Source: Virgibacillus sp. MSP4-1 | GTDB taxonomy: Bacteria; Bacillota; Bacilli; Bacillales; Alkalibacillaceae | Assembly (NCBI RefSeq): GCF_010092505.1 | Contig: NZ_CP048021.1 | Coordinates: 2,666,001-2,730,000 of the forward strand | Length of the DNA: 64,000 bases | Reading direction: 5' to 3' | Shown here: positions 61,319-64,000 of the stretch, piece after piece | How the letters are laid out: each line of letters opens with the position of its first letter | Numbering within the stretch: the stretch's first letter is position 1 | Made by a program: the position numbers and the translations under genes | Notes under the pieces: model-generated | Databases searched by the model: none | What the model was told of the DNA's origin: nothing | The model's input: the letters and a program-made list of their open reading frames with translations, nothing else

Positions 61319-62415
61319 AGAACTTCTGCGGGCTTATTGGTTTACTTGTTTTTGTGATGTTTCTTTTAACAGGCTGCGGTTTCAAAGATATTGATAAGCG
61401 TGCATTTGTGGTCGGAATTGGTATAGATAAAACGGAACAGAATGAGGAGGGCTATGAAGTTACTTTAAAGGTGGCATTTCCCAGTTCTGGATCAGAAGAA
61501 TTAGGGGACCAATTTGAGCTATTAAGTTCAAAAGGAAGTACGATTGCCGAGGCGATACAATTGATTAAAGCCAAGGTGAGTAACGAGCTGGACTTTGGTC
61601 ACATGAAAGTTATTGTGCTGGGGGAAAAGGTGTTAAGTAAGGATATCGGCAAAACAATGGATTGGTTTACCAGAAGACGGGATATTCAGCAGATTGCACT
61701 TATCACCATCGGAAAGCCGGATGCAAAAGCAATCTTAAGTATCGAACCAAAAGGAGAACGTTTGCCTTCCAATAAGCTGTTTATGTTTTTTGACGAAACC
61801 GGGACTGAATCTCCCTATGTCACTACGAAGTTTCTCTATAACCTGCGCCGCGATCTGGAGGAAAGAGGAATCGATGGCTTTCTCCCAATTGTACAGGCAG
61901 AGGAGGATAACTTTTCGATAACCACAATGTCCGTTTTTAAGCAGGGTGTTCATCCTCTTCATCTGACTAAAAAAGAGACGAAGCTGTTTAATATGCTGAA
62001 AAAGGGTTATGACAAGGAAAGTATAAAGGTGAATGCCAAGGATGAATTTTTTATGCTGGCTGTTGATGCTCTCAATACGGAATACCAAATTAAACAAAAG
62101 CAAACCAAAAAGATGTCCATAGAGGTTACCGTAGATATATCTGGTGTGATTGAGGAGAGTAAAGTTGAACTTAAGGAAGGGAAACTGGATAAGTATAATA
62201 AGCTTACAGAAAAAGTATTGACAAAGGATATCCACAAGTTGCTGGCAAAATTTCAGGAAACGAAAATGGATCCAATTGGGTTTGGTTTAAGGTATCGTGC
62301 CACTCGTTCCGGCACAGAAAATGAAAAATGGAAGGCATGGAAGTCGTTATACCCAGACGCAAGCATCAACGTTCAGGTTCATGCTGATATTACAGGAACA
62401 GGAATTATTGAATAA
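61315..62415 (+). CDS. Spore germination lipoprotein, GerA-family C subunit
   Basis: 366 residues: lipoprotein signal with lipobox LLTG-Cys21, then KDIDKRAFVVGIGIDKTEQN, the standard start of GerAC-type subunits, and three mixed alpha/beta domains. Attached to the outer face of the inner spore membrane. Overlaps the B subunit by 4 bases. Confidence 0.95.
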   Translation: MKNFCGLIGLLVFVMFLLTGCGFKDIDKRAFVVGIGIDKTEQNEEGYEVTLKVAFPSSGSEELGDQFELLSSKGSTIAEAIQLIKAKVSNELDFGHMKVIVLGEKVLSKDIGKTMDWFTRRRDIQQIALITIGKPDAKAILSIEPKGERLPSNKLFMFFDETGTESPYVTTKFLYNLRRDLEERGIDGFLPIVQAEEDNFSITTMSVFKQGVHPLHLTKKETKLFNMLKKGYDKESIKVNAKDEFFMLAVDALNTEYQIKQKQTKKMSIEVTVDISGVIEESKVELKEGKLDKYNKLTEKVLTKDIHKLLAKFQETKMDPIGFGLRYRATRSGTENEKWKAWKSLYPDASINVQVHADITGTGIIE

Positions 62416-62503
62416 AATAGGCGCCTGTAAACACTCATAGACTACGTATTGCATCTACTAATAAAGGCCGGCTCTGACTGTTTATCTGGAAAGGTGTGAT
62501 ACG

Positions 62504-62989
62504 ATTCTGGAACAGTTATTAAGTATGGAGTTTACAGGTGTTGTTGCATTAACTTTCCTTTTATATGCAATTCGAAGGGCAAGTAAAATCAGTAACAGGC
62601 ATATTCCACTTGCAGGTATCATTCTGGGTATTGGATTTGCTGCCTTTGAAGCAAAGGGATTCAGCTTTGATATTTTTATGACAGGATTGCAATACGCATT
62701 GTACGCAGTTGGAATGGTTGCCGGATATAAATATTCACGAGAAAAACCCAGCCAAAAGAATATTTCTCTATTAACAGGCTTAAAAAAGGGTATAGAGCTA
62801 TTCACTAATAAAAAGAACGCCAACACTGATCGTAATGGTAGGAAGAAAGGAAGCAGCAGCCTCCCCCCTCAAGATAGGCAAAGCACCACCGAGAACACTC
62901 AGGAGAATAAGCGTAAAGAAATACAGGTGAACAGCAGTAAGTCTGTAAAAAATGAGGATTTACCCGTAAGCGGAGAGGCAGATATTTAA
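62504..62989 (+). CDS. Small membrane protein with charged tail, possibly holin-like
   Basis: 154 residues if it starts at ATG 62525, but no ribosome site precedes that codon. AAAGGTGTGA at 62490-62499 points instead to ATT 62504 or CTG 62507, adding EQLLS to the N-terminus. Two or three hydrophobic segments (IPLAGIILGIGFAAFEAKG, FMTGLQYALYAVGMVAGYKY) resemble Hol118-type phage holins; a hydrophilic tail of about 75 residues follows. It lies 88 bases after the ger C subunit, same strand. The link to germination is positional only. Confidence 0.6.
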   Translation: MLEQLLSMEFTGVVALTFLLYAIRRASKISNRHIPLAGIILGIGFAAFEAKGFSFDIFMTGLQYALYAVGMVAGYKYSREKPSQKNISLLTGLKKGIELFTNKKNANTDRNGRKKGSSSLPPQDRQSTTENTQENKRKEIQVNSSKSVKNEDLPVSGEADI

Positions 62990-63214
62990 TCTGTCTCTCA
63001 TTTTTTACCTCAGGTAATCGGACGGCCTGTAAAATAGTAGTACATCCAAATTTAAGTCTGGACAAAGGAGAGGACATTTTTCCTAAATAACACCTGGATA
63101 TAAAATAGGACTTTAAATATTTGGAATTTTTCGATAGAATAGAAAGGACAAAGGGGAATTTTTTTAATAAATAGTTTAGGTATTGCATAGGTTTATAGTA
63201 ATTGTAAAAGCAAT

Positions 63215-63229
63215 ATGAAAACGATTTCA
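63215..63229 (+). promoter_or_regulatory. cre site before acsA
   Basis: ATGAAAACGATTTCA matches the CcpA operator consensus WTGNAANCGNWNNCW at every fixed position. It ends 17 bases before the ATG and abuts the ribosome site. Carbon-catabolite repression of acsA is known in B. subtilis. Confidence 0.75.
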
Positions 63230-63246
63230 AAGGGGTGGAGAAACGT

Positions 63247-64000
63247 ATGAATATGAATCCAATACCTGCCAGAGAAGGAAATCATAATTTACAGGATTAT
63301 GAGAAGGTGTATAACAACTTTGACTGGAGCGAAATGAAGAGATATTTTTCATGGAGTTCAACCGGAAAAGTTAATATGGCCTATGAAGCCGTTGACCGTC
63401 ATGCGGAAAATCCTGATAAAAAGGATCAGGCAGCTTTATTATATTCTGCACCTGATCGTGAAGAATCCTTAACCTTTGATGAGTTGAGGAAAAAGAGTAA
63501 TCAATTCGCAAATGTTTTAAAGAAACATCAGGTTGAAAAAGGGGATCGTGTATTTCTTTTCATGCCGAGAAGCCCTGAGTTCTATATGAGTTTCTTAGGT
63601 ATTTTAAAGGTTGGTGCCATCGCCGGCCCTTTATTTGAAGCATTTATGGAACAGGCTGTGCATGACCGCCTGGAGGATAGTGAAGCAAAGATGTTAATAA
63701 CAACTCCTGAGTTACTGGGCCGTGTTCCACAGGATCAACTTCCTCATCTAAAACAGATTGTGTTAGTAGGTGGCATGGAGGAAGGAAGTCAGTATATCAG
63801 CTTTGAAGAGGAAATGAAGAATGCCTCTGAATCCTTTGATATTGAATGGGTTGATTTGGAAGATGGAATGGTTATTCACTATACATCAGGGTCTACAGGT
63901 AAACCAAAAGGTGTCTACCATGTGCATAATGCAATGATTCAGCACCTGGCCACAGGACAATGGGTACTGGATTTAAAAGAGGATGATGTCTATTGGTGCA
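63247..64000 (+). CDS. acsA: Acetyl-CoA synthetase (3' part outside the window)
   Basis: The first 251 codons are present. The opening MNMNPIPAREGNHNLQDYEK, FDWSEMKRYFSW, the run FLFMPRSPEFYMSFLGILKV and GPLFEAFMEQAV, and the AMP-binding P-loop YTSGSTGKPKG match AcsA of Bacillus (including the HYTSGSTG context). It activates acetate as acetyl-AMP and then acetyl-CoA. Preceded by GGGGTGGAG and a cre box. The C-terminal domain with the regulatory Lys is not in the window. Confidence 0.95.
   Translation, partial: MNMNPIPAREGNHNLQDYEKVYNNFDWSEMKRYFSWSSTGKVNMAYEAVDRHAENPDKKDQAALLYSAPDREESLTFDELRKKSNQFANVLKKHQVEKGDRVFLFMPRSPEFYMSFLGILKVGAIAGPLFEAFMEQAVHDRLEDSEAKMLITTPELLGRVPQDQLPHLKQIVLVGGMEEGSQYISFEEEMKNASESFDIEWVDLEDGMVIHYTSGSTGKPKGVYHVHNAMIQHLATGQWVLDLKEDDVYWC

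Overview
The window is the replication-origin region of a low-GC, endospore-forming Bacillaceae chromosome. The gene order rpmH-dnaA-dnaN-yaaA-recF-remB-gyrB-gyrA on the right, with rnpA-yidC-jag-mnmE-mnmG-rsmG-noc-soj-spo0J on the left, is the classical Bacillus oriC arrangement. Three perfect parS palindromes, spore genes (yyaC, a ger operon, spo0J, spoIIIJ-type yidC) and two T-box leaders agree with this. The protein sequences look closest to the Oceanobacillus/Virgibacillus/Lentibacillus side of the family, but the genus is a guess made without any search.

Left replichore (genes on the minus strand, pointing away from oriC). Positions 1-1010 are accessory: a MerR regulator cut by the window edge, a small membrane protein driven by a MerR-type promoter, and a decayed RhuM-family tail that abuts the 3' end of rlmH. 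From 1014 to 8757 lie rlmH, the HtrA-like protease and the walJ-walI-walH-walK-walR cell-wall signalling operon, preceded by a secreted LysM/G5/M23 peptidase. Then come tRNA-Phe, two small membrane proteins, purA, a DUF2975 protein, a lipoprotein, dnaC, rplI, gdpP, yybS, rpsF-ssb-rpsR, ychF, yyzM, a YkvI-type transporter, yyaC, a DUF554 protein, spo0J-soj, noc, rsmG, mnmG, mnmE, jag, yidC, rnpA and rpmH.

Origin. The 0.8 kb between rpmH and dnaA holds ten exact TTATNCACA boxes and two near matches. The dnaA-dnaN gap holds a second cluster followed by a TAT/TAC-rich trio tract and an AT-rich stretch. This is a bipartite oriC with the unwinding side next to dnaN. Further DnaA-box groups lie upstream of rlmH and, as a 40-bp tandem repeat, downstream of dnaC.

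Right replichore (mostly plus strand): dnaA, dnaN, yaaA, recF, remB, gyrB, gyrA, a degenerate HD-GYP protein, yaaC (minus), guaB, dacA, pdxS-pdxT, T-box-serS, tRNA-Ser, dgk-dck (minus), T-box-proC, tRNA-Arg, a Cof-type phosphatase, a gerA-type operon with an extra holin-like gene, and the 5' part of acsA under a cre site.

No clearly new multigene system is visible. The most unusual items are: the RhuM remnant at an SCC-type att sequence in rlmH; two or three genes whose best start codon is ATT; the 40-bp repeat carrying DnaA boxes; an HD-GYP protein that has lost the His of its HD pair; and a roughly 110-bp structured repeat family shared by the gyrB-gyrA and ychF-rpsF gaps.
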